Source: CAYFKJ01 sp964528595
Lineage (GTDB): Bacteria > Pseudomonadota > Alphaproteobacteria > UBA2966
NCBI GenBank assembly: GCA_964528595.1
Contig: CAZGTM010000012.1
Location: 1-64,000, forward strand
DNA length: 64,000 nucleotides
Direction: 5' to 3'
Shown: in pieces, positions 7,561-16,228 of the stretch
How positions within the stretch are numbered: the stretch's first letter is position 1
Layout of the letters: every line of letters begins with the position of its first letter
The notes under the pieces: model-generated
Told to the model about the DNA's origin: nothing
Seen by the model: only the letters and a program-made list of their open reading frames with translations
Databases searched by the model: none
Translations under genes and position numbers: made by a program

Positions 7561-8229
7561 GTGAGCAGCGATTCGACCTCGCCGACACAAACTTCGGATG
7601 CCGAGACGCGCATTACGTTGGAACTGCTCAACGCCGTTCATGAAAATGCGCAGGTTTCACAGCGTTCTCTCGCCGGCGAGCTCGGCATCGCACTGGGCTT
7701 GACCAATGCCTATCTGAAACGCTGTGTCCGCAAGGGCCTGGTCAAGGTGGCCCACGCTCCGGCCAATCGTTATGCCTACTATCTGACGCCTAAGGGGTTT
7801 GCCGAAAAAAGCCGCTTGACCGCCAGCTACTTGAAACGGTCATTCAACTTCTACCGCGAGGCGCGTAGCCAGTGCGACGCCGCGCTGGCGCTTTGCGCTG
7901 CTCAGTCGTGGCGAAATATCGCTCTCGCCGGTGCCGGCGAATTGGCTGAGATCGCCTTGCTTTGTTCCTTGCAGCACGACGTCGAGATCGTTGGCTTGGT
8001 TGATGCCGGCGGGACCGAAAATTCATTCATGCATATACCTCTGGCGCGTGACTTCGCGGGCCTCCCGGATATCGATGCGGTTTTGCTGACCGATTCGGCC
8101 CATCCTCAACGGACTTTCGACGGCCTTGCCCAGTCGATCGCGCCGGAGCGCGTATTGACGCCGCCATTGCTCGGCGTGTTGCGCGATGCCGCCGTAGCGG
8201 ACGGGCACGCGGCGGAGGACAGTCCATGA
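7561..8229 (+). CDS. Winged-helix regulator with C-terminal Rossmann-like domain
   Basis: A 222-residue protein. Residues about 17-80 form a winged helix-turn-helix (LLNAVHENAQVSQRSLAGELG, then recognition-helix and wing positions up to YYLTPKGFAEKS). Residues about 118-215 look like a nucleotide- or CoA-binding Rossmann fold, with a glycine-rich turn GAGELAE and an acidic residue at the end of strand 2 (VGLVDAGG). The GTG at 7561 is favoured by the GTGGGGA site 9 bases upstream. It overlaps the RfaH-like gene by 4 bases. Such pairs head polysaccharide clusters in Rhodospirillales. It probably binds the operator array at 7422-7505 and may sense a nucleotide-sugar or redox cofactor (inference). 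Confidence 0.75.
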   Translation: MSSDSTSPTQTSDAETRITLELLNAVHENAQVSQRSLAGELGIALGLTNAYLKRCVRKGLVKVAHAPANRYAYYLTPKGFAEKSRLTASYLKRSFNFYREARSQCDAALALCAAQSWRNIALAGAGELAEIALLCSLQHDVEIVGLVDAGGTENSFMHIPLARDFAGLPDIDAVLLTDSAHPQRTFDGLAQSIAPERVLTPPLLGVLRDAAVADGHAAEDSP

Positions 8230-8729
8230 AACGGTGGTATGCGCTCCGCACGAAAGTCCAGCAGGAAGTCTGGGCCGAGAACAATCTGATCGAACGGGGA
8301 CTCGAAGTTTATTTACCCCGCTACCTCAAACGTCGCCGCCATGCGCGCAAAACCGATTACGTCCAGGCGCCGCTCTTCCCGCGCTATCTATTTGCCCGGG
8401 CGGATGTCGACTTGGGCGAACGTCCGACCATGGCATATGCGCCGGGCGTTGATTACGTCGTCAACTTCGGCGACAGGCTGGCCACGGTCGGCAACGGCAT
8501 CATCGACGAAATTCGCGCCCGCGAGGACGAGACCGGCATGATCGCCTTCGGTAATGACACGAGTTTCAAGCCCGGCCAGAAGGTTCGCGTGTCCGAAGGC
8601 GTGCTCTGCGACCATGTCGGTATGTTCCAATGCATGTCGGACGATCAACGGGTTTTCGTGCTGCTCGACATGCTGGGACGCCAGGTCCGCGTGCGCTTGT
8701 CCCAAGATGCGATAATCGCCGACAGTTAG
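8226..8729 (+). CDS. RfaH/NusG-like transcription antitermination factor
   Basis: A 167-residue NusG-paralogue. The N-terminal NGN domain starts with the characteristic RWYALRTKVQQEVWAENNL and contains PLFPRYLFAR; the C-terminal 50 residues form a KOW-type domain (KPGQKVRVSEG). Specialised NusG paralogues such as RfaH bind RNA polymerase and let it read through long polysaccharide operons. Its position in front of a cluster of more than 20 genes fits that role. I found no clear RfaH ops sequence in the downstream leader, so its recruitment signal is unknown. Confidence 0.88.
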   Translation: MKRWYALRTKVQQEVWAENNLIERGLEVYLPRYLKRRRHARKTDYVQAPLFPRYLFARADVDLGERPTMAYAPGVDYVVNFGDRLATVGNGIIDEIRAREDETGMIAFGNDTSFKPGQKVRVSEGVLCDHVGMFQCMSDDQRVFVLLDMLGRQVRVRLSQDAIIADS

Positions 8730-8830
8730 ACAGCGACGACGTCGGTGAAATGAACATCAAATTTCGCCGGGGCGCGCCTTAACCGCACCTTGGCTACGGC
8801 AGTTTGGACAGCTTAAGGAAACCGGTCGAC

Positions 8831-10627
8831 ATGGCGTTGAGTTCGACATCAGAGAAGGCCCGGATGCTGACCCGGTTGCTGGCCAATCATGCCGGCGCCG
8901 CGACCGTCCTCATGGTGATGATGTTGATGGCTGCCTTGGCGGAAAGTTTCGGACTGTCGCTGGTCCTGCCCTTGATCACCACCCTGTCGGGGCTGGAAGC
9001 GGGCATCACCGGCCCCCTGGCCAACATCACCGCCTTGCTTAGCCGGCTGATGCCGGCCGATGCCCAAATCGACGGCCTGTTGGCGCTGCTGGCCATCGCC
9101 TTCTTGGTCAAGGGGGTGCTCATGGTCAGCACCAAGGCGCTTTCGGTCAATTTCGCCATGAAGCTGCGGCAGAATTGGGTGGCCCGCCTGATGGATCACT
9201 ATCTTTCGGCCAACTATGCCTATCTGGCGGCGCAACGCCACGGTACCACGGTCCACAACATCACCGTCGAACCCTACCGGGCGGCGCTCAGCATCATCGT
9301 CATCTTTGATTTTATCAACCGGTTGATGCTGGCCATCGTATTGGCTGCGGTGCTGCTGGTGGCGAACTGGCAGGTAACGTTGACGATTACGGCGTTCGGC
9401 TTCCTGGTATTTTTCGTCATCCGCCGTGGCCTGTTTCGCTATGCGGCGAAGTTCGGAAAACAGCGCATCAAGCTGCAACAGGAAATCTCCGCCATCGCAA
9501 CCGAGTCCGCCGGCAGCGCCCTCCAGATCAAACTGTTCGGCGCCTATGCCGCCACCCTGGAGGCGTTGGAGGAACGGCTGGCCAAACACCGGCGCATTGA
9601 AACCGTGTTCCAGGCGTTCAACACGGCGCCCGCCCAATCGACGGAATTCGTCATTATTCTTTTCCTCAGCGTCGGCATGATGGTGCTGTCGCACGGCTTT
9701 GATCTGGAACCGGCCGCCTACCTGGCGCTGATCGGTTTCTACGTCGTGATCGGTCAGCGCCTTCTGACCACACTCAATTTCCTGGTTTCGCGCCGCATGA
9801 AGATCGCCGCCATGATCCCGTCGCTGGTGTTGGTCGACGATCTGCTAGAGGCGGCCCCGTCGCGGGAGGCCCTGGACGCCGGTGAAACCTTCGAAGGCCT
9901 GAAGCAGGACATCGAGGTCCGGCAGCTCGGTTTTTCCCACGACGGCGTACCGGTTTTCACGAACCTGAACATGACGATAAAGCGCGGCGCCACGACCGCC
10001 ATCGTCGGCCCTTCCGGCGTGGGCAAATCGACCCTTGCCGATATGCTGTTGGGGCTGCACCGGCCGGAAAGCGGCCGGATCATGATCAACGGCCACGACA
10101 TCCGAACCTACAGCCTCGCCAGCCTGCGCCAGCGCATCGGTTATGTCAGCCAGGAGCCGGAACTTTTCCATGCCGGCATCGGCGAGAACATCCAGCTCGG
10201 CCGGCTCGACGCGACGCGGGCCGACATCGTCGATGCGGCGAAGAAGGCCAATATTCACGACTTCATCAAAAGTCTGGCCGACGGCTATGAGACGGTCGTT
10301 GGTGACCGCGGCGTTAAACTTTCCGGTGGACAGCGACAACGCCTGACGATCGCGCGCGTCATCCTGCGCCAGCCGGACGTCTATATTTTCGATGAGGCAA
10401 CCAGTTCTCTGGATACCGAATCGGAACAACTGATCCAGCAGGCTATCGAGGAACTGGGCAGGGAAGCCACGGTGGTGGTTATCGCCCACCGCCTGACGAC
10501 GATCAAGAACGCCGATGTTATATACCAGCTTGACGGCAGCGGCGGCGCGAGAGAGTCGAGTTACCGCGAAGTCAGCGCCCAACCTGAAACGAGTTCCCCC
10601 ATGAACCGCCCCAACGTTGCACCATGA
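8831..10627 (+). CDS. ABC transporter, fused permease and ATPase (MsbA/PglK-like exporter)
   Basis: A 598-residue inner-membrane half-transporter. The N-terminal 320 residues contain about six transmembrane helices (type-1 exporter fold). The ATPase domain has an intact Walker A (GPSGVGKST, about residue 393), signature LSGGQRQR (about 497), Walker B (VYIFDEATSS) and H-loop (IAHR). Homodimers of this kind flip lipid-linked glycans or lipid A. It is the first enzyme of the plus-strand run after the RfaH-like gene, so it may flip the lipid-linked repeat unit. The ATG at 8831 has an AAGGA site; a TTG at 8804 is less likely. The stop overlaps neuB by 4 bases. Confidence 0.9.
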   Translation: MALSSTSEKARMLTRLLANHAGAATVLMVMMLMAALAESFGLSLVLPLITTLSGLEAGITGPLANITALLSRLMPADAQIDGLLALLAIAFLVKGVLMVSTKALSVNFAMKLRQNWVARLMDHYLSANYAYLAAQRHGTTVHNITVEPYRAALSIIVIFDFINRLMLAIVLAAVLLVANWQVTLTITAFGFLVFFVIRRGLFRYAAKFGKQRIKLQQEISAIATESAGSALQIKLFGAYAATLEALEERLAKHRRIETVFQAFNTAPAQSTEFVIILFLSVGMMVLSHGFDLEPAAYLALIGFYVVIGQRLLTTLNFLVSRRMKIAAMIPSLVLVDDLLEAAPSREALDAGETFEGLKQDIEVRQLGFSHDGVPVFTNLNMTIKRGATTAIVGPSGVGKSTLADMLLGLHRPESGRIMINGHDIRTYSLASLRQRIGYVSQEPELFHAGIGENIQLGRLDATRADIVDAAKKANIHDFIKSLADGYETVVGDRGVKLSGGQRQRLTIARVILRQPDVYIFDEATSSLDTESEQLIQQAIEELGREATVVVIAHRLTTIKNADVIYQLDGSGGARESSYREVSAQPETSSPMNRPNVAP

Positions 10628-11673
10628 GCGATAAATTCATCACCATTGCCGGCCGGGACATCGGCCCTGGACATCCCGCTTTCGTCATCGCGGAAGTATC
10701 ACAATCCCACGACGGCTCCTTGGGCCTGGCCCACGCCTTCATCGATGCCGCGGCCGAAGCCGGCGCCGACGCCGTGAAGTTTCAAACTCATATCGCGGCG
10801 GCCGAAAGCACGTTCGATGAGCCGTTCAGGGTGCGCTTCAGCAAACAAGACGAAACCCGCTACGATTATTGGCAACGCATGGAATTCACGCCCGCGCAGT
10901 GGGCGGGTCTGGCGGACCACGCCGCGGAGCGGAAGATCATCTTTCTGTCTTCGGCTTTTTCGGTCGCCGCCGTCGAACTGTTGGAAGAAATCGGCGTGCC
11001 GGCTTGGAAAGTCGGATCGGGTGAGTACAAGTCGAGCGATCTGTTGGCGGCGATGACGGCAACGAATAAGCCCGTGCTGCTGTCAACCGGAATGAGTAAC
11101 TGGGATGAAATTTCCGCGTCCGTGGAAACGCTCCGCGGTCTCGGCGCGCCGTTGGCGATGTTTCAATGCACCAGCCGCTATCCCACGGCCCTGGCCGACG
11201 TCGGTCTCAACGTGATCGACGATATGCGCGACCGTTACGGCTGCCCCGTCGGCCTGTCGGATCACTCCGGCAGCCCGCATCCGTCGCTTGCCGCCATCGC
11301 CAAGGGGGCCGACATGATCGAAGTGCACTTCGCCCTCGACATGAACATGTTCGGCCCCGACGTGCCGGTTTCCCTCGACCCCGCCAACCTCGCCCTGCTC
11401 TGCGGCGCCCGCGACGCAGTGGCCGAAATGGCCGGCCATCCGGTCGACAAGGACGCCGCCGCTGAGGCATTAAGCGAAATGCGGGGTCTGTTCACCAAGA
11501 GCCTCGCCCCGGCCAGTCCTTTGAGCGCCGGTACGGTGCTGACGGCGGACATGCTGACGGCGAAAAAACCCGGAACCGGCATACCCGCCGACCGGTTGGC
11601 CGAGGTGGTCGGGCGCGAACTGGCGGCCGACGTCTCCCCCGACCGGCTTTTGAAACTTGAGGATTTGGTATGA
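10624..11673 (+). CDS. neuB: N-acetylneuraminate synthase family protein (NeuB/LegI/PseI type)
   Basis: A 349-residue cytosolic enzyme that condenses phosphoenolpyruvate with an N-acyl-hexosamine to form a nine-carbon 2-keto-3-deoxy sugar acid. The TIM barrel shows family motifs (FVIAEVSQSHDGSLGLA, DAVKFQTH, KVGSGEYKSSDLL, STGMSN, GLSDHSG), and the C-terminal SAF antifreeze-like domain spans about residues 285-349. Whether it makes neuraminic, legionaminic or pseudaminic acid is not decided by sequence alone. It overlaps neuC by 4 bases, so the two are translationally coupled. Confidence 0.92.
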   Translation: MSDKFITIAGRDIGPGHPAFVIAEVSQSHDGSLGLAHAFIDAAAEAGADAVKFQTHIAAAESTFDEPFRVRFSKQDETRYDYWQRMEFTPAQWAGLADHAAERKIIFLSSAFSVAAVELLEEIGVPAWKVGSGEYKSSDLLAAMTATNKPVLLSTGMSNWDEISASVETLRGLGAPLAMFQCTSRYPTALADVGLNVIDDMRDRYGCPVGLSDHSGSPHPSLAAIAKGADMIEVHFALDMNMFGPDVPVSLDPANLALLCGARDAVAEMAGHPVDKDAAAEALSEMRGLFTKSLAPASPLSAGTVLTADMLTAKKPGTGIPADRLAEVVGRELAADVSPDRLLKLEDLV

Positions 11674-12833
11674 GCGGCCGCCCCCGCAAGATCTGTATCG
11701 TCGTCAACAGCCGGGCGAACTACGGTCGTATAAAAACCGTCATGAGCGCCGTGCGGGATCATGCCGATCTCGAACTGCAGCTCATCATCGGCGCTTCGGC
11801 GCTGCTCTACCGTTTCGGCAACGTCCAGGAATTGATCCGCGAGGACGGTTTCGAGCCCATCGCTACCGTGCACTCCATCGTCGAGGGCGAAACGCCCACC
11901 ACCATGGCGAAGTCCACCGGCATGGCGATCATGGAGCTGGCGACGCAATTCGAAAACATCAAGCCGGATATCGTGCTCACGGTGGCTGACCGCTTCGAAA
12001 CCATCGCCACCGCCATCGCCGCCAGTTACATGAACATTCCGCTGGCCCACACCCAGGGCGGCGAAGTCACGGGCTCGATCGACGAGAGCGTGCGCCACGC
12101 GGTTACCAAACTCGCCCACCTGCATTTCCCGGCCACCGACTTGTCGGCGCGAAATTTGGTGCGCATGGGCGAGGATGCCGCCAGCGTTCACATGACGGGC
12201 TGTCCCGCCATGGATGTGGTCGCCGGTATCGACCTGGCGCTGCCCAAGGATATCTTTTCGCGCTATCGCGGCGTCGGCGCCGATCTCGATACCGACCAGC
12301 CGTATCTGGTGGTGCTGCAGCACCCTGTCACGACGGAATACGGCCAGGGCTTCGACCAGATCAACGAAACGCTCAGGGCCATCGAACGCCTCGGCATGCA
12401 GGCCGCCTGGCTGTGGCCCAATGTCGACGCCGGGTCCGATGACGTCTCAAAGGGATTGCGGGTTTATCGCGAAAACCACGATCCGGACTGGCTGCATTTC
12501 TACCGCAATTTCGGGACCGAGGATTACGCCCGGCTGATCGCCAACGCCGCTTGCCAGGTCGGCAATTCAAGCTCGGCGCTACGCGAGGGCGCGTTTCTGG
12601 GCTCCCCCACGGTCAATATCGGTACCCGCCAGCAGGGCCGCGAACGCGGACCCAACGTAATTGACGTGGACTACGAGGCCGACGCCATCGAAGCGGCGAT
12701 CCGCGAACAGTTGGCCCACGGGCCTTACGGACCGTCTCCCATGTTCGGCGACGGCAAGGCCGGGAAACGCATCGCCGACATTCTGGCAAGCTGCGAAATC
12801 ACCGTGCAAAAACGCCTGGCTTACGTGGATTGA
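11670..12833 (+). CDS. neuC: UDP-GlcNAc 2-epimerase, hydrolysing (NeuC/LegG type)
   Basis: A 387-residue GT-B-fold enzyme. NeuC-type enzymes release ManNAc from UDP-GlcNAc; LegG-type enzymes act on the 2,4-diacetamido-6-deoxy analogue. Family features are RANYGRIKTVM near the N terminus, the active-site Asp/Glu region TVADRFETIATA, the THTQGGEVTGSIDE-like loop (here AHTQGGEVTGSIDES), a His in VLQHPVTTE and GNSSSALREGAFLGSPTVNIG near the C terminus. It supplies the hexosamine to NeuB. The stop is 7 bases before the methyltransferase gene. Confidence 0.9.
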   Translation: MSGRPRKICIVVNSRANYGRIKTVMSAVRDHADLELQLIIGASALLYRFGNVQELIREDGFEPIATVHSIVEGETPTTMAKSTGMAIMELATQFENIKPDIVLTVADRFETIATAIAASYMNIPLAHTQGGEVTGSIDESVRHAVTKLAHLHFPATDLSARNLVRMGEDAASVHMTGCPAMDVVAGIDLALPKDIFSRYRGVGADLDTDQPYLVVLQHPVTTEYGQGFDQINETLRAIERLGMQAAWLWPNVDAGSDDVSKGLRVYRENHDPDWLHFYRNFGTEDYARLIANAACQVGNSSSALREGAFLGSPTVNIGTRQQGRERGPNVIDVDYEADAIEAAIREQLAHGPYGPSPMFGDGKAGKRIADILASCEITVQKRLAYVD

Positions 12834-12840
12834 ACCGCCC

Positions 12841-13755
12841 ATGTCCGATGCCCTTTCAGCTTTTGAACCTTGCGAGATTTGCGCCGGCAACGATTGGCGG
12901 CCCGTTCATGAGGGTCCGGTGCGCGACGGCGCGTTCGGCAACCTGACGGAAAGGTCGGTCGTCGCCCGCTGCCAGACCTGCGGCGCCGACCGCCTGGACG
13001 AGGGAAGCTGCCGTGACGAGGCATTTTATCAGGGCACGGATTACCGCCAATCGCTCGACGAGAGCAGCGATGCCGAAGGCTTCTTTGCCGCCCACGACAT
13101 CCTGCAAGGCGAACGCCTCGGCGTGCTATGGCCCGAAAGCCTGCGCGGCAAGACGGTCGCCGACGTCGGCTGCGGCGGCGGCAGTTTTATCGATCATGTC
13201 AGCGGCCTGGCCGCCGAGTGCGTCGCCGTCGAACCCGGCGAGGCCTACCACGCCTCACTGGCGGAGCGGGGGTACCGGGTCTTTCCCTTCGCCGCCGAGG
13301 CGGCTGCGGATCTGGGTGGCGCGGTCGATTGGGCTTTCAGTTTCGACGTCATCGAACACGTCGGTGACCCGCGCGCGTTCCTGGAAGACATCGCGGCGCT
13401 GCTAAAACCCGACGGCCGCTTGCTGATTTCGACGCCCAACCGCGACGACGCCCTGATGGAGCTGGCCTCCGCCGCCTATCCCCAGTTCTTCTACCGGGCG
13501 GCGCACCGCTGGTATTTCGACGCCGAGAGCCTGGCCCATTGCGCCGACCGCGCCGGATTACAGATCGAGACCGTGCGCTATGTCCAGCGCTACGGTCTCG
13601 CCAACGCCTCGGCCTGGATGCGGGACGGCCGGCCCTCCGGGCGCGATAGCCTGCCGCATTTGGACGAGCCGATGTTGGACAAGACCTGGCAGGCCCATCT
13701 CGAACAACGGGGTGCGGCCGACCGTTTGTACGCCTTCCTCAAAAAGAAAGCTTAG
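12841..13755 (+). CDS. Class I SAM-dependent methyltransferase with N-terminal zinc-finger-like motif
   Basis: A 304-residue protein. An N-terminal region holds two CxxC pairs (CEIC, CQTC), a putative zinc ribbon common in sugar C- or O-methyltransferases of polysaccharide clusters. The SAM domain has motif I VADVGCGGGSFIDH, an acidic end of strand 2 (AVEPGE) and FDVIEHVGDPRAFL. It sits inside the nonulosonate cassette, so methylation of the nine-carbon sugar or of a pendant group is likely. The start at 12841 directly precedes the CxxC domain; the open frame extends further upstream over neuC. Confidence 0.82.
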   Translation: MSDALSAFEPCEICAGNDWRPVHEGPVRDGAFGNLTERSVVARCQTCGADRLDEGSCRDEAFYQGTDYRQSLDESSDAEGFFAAHDILQGERLGVLWPESLRGKTVADVGCGGGSFIDHVSGLAAECVAVEPGEAYHASLAERGYRVFPFAAEAAADLGGAVDWAFSFDVIEHVGDPRAFLEDIAALLKPDGRLLISTPNRDDALMELASAAYPQFFYRAAHRWYFDAESLAHCADRAGLQIETVRYVQRYGLANASAWMRDGRPSGRDSLPHLDEPMLDKTWQAHLEQRGAADRLYAFLKKKA

Positions 13756-13763
13756 TTAAGAGT

Positions 13764-14708
13764 ATGACGACAATTGCCTACATCGGTGCTCCCGAAGGCT
13801 TCGAGGCCTTAGCCGAGGTGTGCGGCGGCCTGGCCGAGACCGTACACGTGAAAGCCGACGCGGATGCCCTGGCATCGGCATTGGCAAGCGCCGATGCGCT
13901 GCTTGATGCGTCCATGAAGGTGGCGATCGACGACGCCATGATCGAAGCGGCGCCCGGCCTGAAAATCATCTCCTGCGCCACCACCGGTTCGGACCACATC
14001 AGCCGCGCCGCCCTTGACGCCCGCGCCGCCCCGGTCCGGACCTTGCGCGAGGATCCGGAACTGCTGCGCAACATCACGCCGGCGGCGGAACTGAGCTGGG
14101 CGCTGGTGCTGGCCTGCGCCCGCAGGCTACCGGCGGCGGTCGGTCATACCCGCGGCGGCGGCTGGGACCGCGAACAGTTTCCCGGCCTGATGCTCAACGG
14201 CCGCCAACTCGGTTTGATCGGTTGCGGCCGCATCGGCGGCTGGATGTCGCGATACGCCGCCGCCTTCGGTATGGACGTCGTGGGACACGATCCCGTCATC
14301 GACCCCTGGCCCGAGGGCATTCGTCAAGCTCCGCTGGAGGAGGTCTTCGAAACCTCGGACGTTATATCGGTTCACGTCCACCTCGCGCCCGAAACCCAAG
14401 GCATGTTGAACGCCGACCTGTTTGGCCGGGTCAAACCGGGCGCCATCTTCATCAACACGTCGCGCGGCGGACTGGCCGACGAACAGGCGATTTTGCAGGC
14501 GTTGAAATCGGGACGTCTGGCAGCCGCCGGCCTGGACGTGCTCGACGGCGAACCGGACGTCGCCGACCACCCGTTGCGGCTTTACGCCGAAGCCCACGAC
14601 AATCTCCTCATCACGCCCCATTGCGGCGGGTTTAGCCCCGATGCCGTGCGCGTCGTCTGCCGGCGGGCGGGTGAAAAAATCCTCGAACACCTAGGTTTGA
14701 GCCGTTGA
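13764..14708 (+). CDS. D-2-hydroxyacid dehydrogenase (NAD-binding, phosphoglycerate dehydrogenase-like)
   Basis: A 314-residue cytosolic oxidoreductase. The Rossmann loop is LIGCGRIGGWMSRY (about residue 152), followed by the cofactor-selective acidic segment GHDP. Catalytic residues of the family are visible: Arg in NTSRGGLADE, Glu in VLDGEPDV and His in TPHCGG. Family members reduce 2-keto acids to D-2-hydroxy acids or the reverse. Its placement between neuC and the CMP-transferase gene, next to a TPP enzyme, implies a role in making a sugar substituent or modified precursor rather than serine synthesis (inference). Confidence 0.85.
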   Translation: MTTIAYIGAPEGFEALAEVCGGLAETVHVKADADALASALASADALLDASMKVAIDDAMIEAAPGLKIISCATTGSDHISRAALDARAAPVRTLREDPELLRNITPAAELSWALVLACARRLPAAVGHTRGGGWDREQFPGLMLNGRQLGLIGCGRIGGWMSRYAAAFGMDVVGHDPVIDPWPEGIRQAPLEEVFETSDVISVHVHLAPETQGMLNADLFGRVKPGAIFINTSRGGLADEQAILQALKSGRLAAAGLDVLDGEPDVADHPLRLYAEAHDNLLITPHCGGFSPDAVRVVCRRAGEKILEHLGLSR

Positions 14709-16228
14709 ACTCGCCCGCGGATCTCGCCCCTGAAATCGCCCGCGCCGGGGTGCGCCATGCCTTCGGCATCCCCGGCAGCGGCGGCAGCCTCGAGCTGATC
14801 GATGCGCTGGAGGCCGCCGGCGTCGCCTTTTACACCAGCCATCACGAGGGGGCGGCCGCCATTATGGCCGGCGCCGCGGGACGGCTGGGCGATGCCCCGG
14901 GCGTCGCCGTTTCGATCAAGGGGCCGGGCTTCGCCAACATGGCGGCCGGGCTTGCCGCCTGCCGTTTCGACGATTTGCCGCTCGTTGCCGTTGCCGAGGC
15001 CTACCCGGCCGATACGGATTGGCGGTTGAGGCACAAGGGTATGGACCAGGCTGGACTAGCCGGCGCCGTGACGAAGGGTGTCGGCGGCCTGAACGGCGGA
15101 AATCCCTTTGCCGCGGCGGCCGACCTGGCGACGGCGGAAGCACCCGGACCGGTGCTATTGGAATTGAACGACCGGGCGGCGATTGAGCCACCCGGATCGG
15201 CGGACCGTCCCGCCGCGGACGACGTTATAAGCCGCGCCGAAAGCGCCAGCACCCCGATTGTCATCGCCGGTTCGCTGGCCGCCCGGCGCGGCTGGCGGCA
15301 GGCCTTGGATCGGCTGCAGGTTCCGGTGTTCTCGACGGCCGCCGCCAAGGGCATGGTAAACGAGACACTCGACCACGCCGCCGGTGTCTACACGGGCGTC
15401 GGCGGGGAGCGCACCCCCGAAACAAAACTGATCGCCCAGGCCGACCTGATTGTCTGCCTTGGGCTGCGTGCCCAGGAAGTTTTGGCGGTAAGCGATTTCG
15501 CCGGGCGCGCCGTCAACGTCGACGACCTGCCGGGTGACGCGCCTTTCAAATTTGCCGCCGAATGCGGCGCGGACGGGGGCGATGAAGTTCTGGCCGCCCT
15601 CGGTGACAAATCATGGGGAGTCGGGGAGACCCGGGCCATCCAGGCGGACCTTACCGAATTCATGATGCAGGGCTTCCTGCCCGGCGCCGCCTTGGCCGCC
15701 ATCGCCCGCCGTTTCGGGGGTGCTGCAAGGGCGGTCTTCGATACCGGCTATTTCTGCACCATCGCCGAACACGCCTGGCAGGCGGCGACACCGGATCATT
15801 GCCTGATGTCGGGGCAGGGACGCTACATGGGAACCGCCGTCCCCATGGCCATCGGGGCGGCATTGCAAAACCAGGACATGCCGACGGTGTGCGTCGTGGG
15901 CGACGGCGGCATCGGCATGTGGGCCGCGGAACTGAAGCTTGCGGTCGCGCAGAAACTTCCCTTGCTGGTCGTGCTCATGACTGACGGCGGTTTCGGATCG
16001 GTGCGAACCCGCGCCCTCAACGACGGCCTGACACAATCACCGCTGCTGAGTGCGCAACCCTCGTGGCTCGGCGCGATGGATGCCTTGGGTCTGCCCGGCG
16101 AGATCTGCCACAGCGAGGCTACCTTTGCCGAAGCGCTGGCCGCCTGGCCCCCTGCCAACGGGCCGGCGTACCTAGAATTGCCGTTCGAGCCCGACGCTTA
16201 CCAAGCCATGGTCGAGGGGATCCGCTAA
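14705..16228 (+). CDS. Thiamine-pyrophosphate-dependent enzyme (acetolactate synthase-like)
   Basis: A 507-residue protein with the three domains of the acetolactate synthase/decarboxylase group: an N-terminal PYR domain with the activating glutamate (SHHEGAAAIMAGA), a central nucleotide-binding-like domain, and a C-terminal PP domain with the TPP/Mg motif VVGDGGIGMWAAE. The usual second half of that motif is altered to TDGGFGS. It starts at TTG, overlapping the preceding stop (TTGA), so it is tightly coupled to the 2-hydroxyacid dehydrogenase. It probably decarboxylates or ligates a 2-keto acid for the glycan. Substrate unknown. Confidence 0.82.
   Translation: MNSPADLAPEIARAGVRHAFGIPGSGGSLELIDALEAAGVAFYTSHHEGAAAIMAGAAGRLGDAPGVAVSIKGPGFANMAAGLAACRFDDLPLVAVAEAYPADTDWRLRHKGMDQAGLAGAVTKGVGGLNGGNPFAAAADLATAEAPGPVLLELNDRAAIEPPGSADRPAADDVISRAESASTPIVIAGSLAARRGWRQALDRLQVPVFSTAAAKGMVNETLDHAAGVYTGVGGERTPETKLIAQADLIVCLGLRAQEVLAVSDFAGRAVNVDDLPGDAPFKFAAECGADGGDEVLAALGDKSWGVGETRAIQADLTEFMMQGFLPGAALAAIARRFGGAARAVFDTGYFCTIAEHAWQAATPDHCLMSGQGRYMGTAVPMAIGAALQNQDMPTVCVVGDGGIGMWAAELKLAVAQKLPLLVVLMTDGGFGSVRTRALNDGLTQSPLLSAQPSWLGAMDALGLPGEICHSEATFAEALAAWPPANGPAYLELPFEPDAYQAMVEGIR

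Noticed and set aside
8730..8830. RfaH ops element sought in the leader before the ABC transporter gene
   Set aside because: No clear GGCGGTAG-like sequence; only a short G/C-rich stretch was seen.
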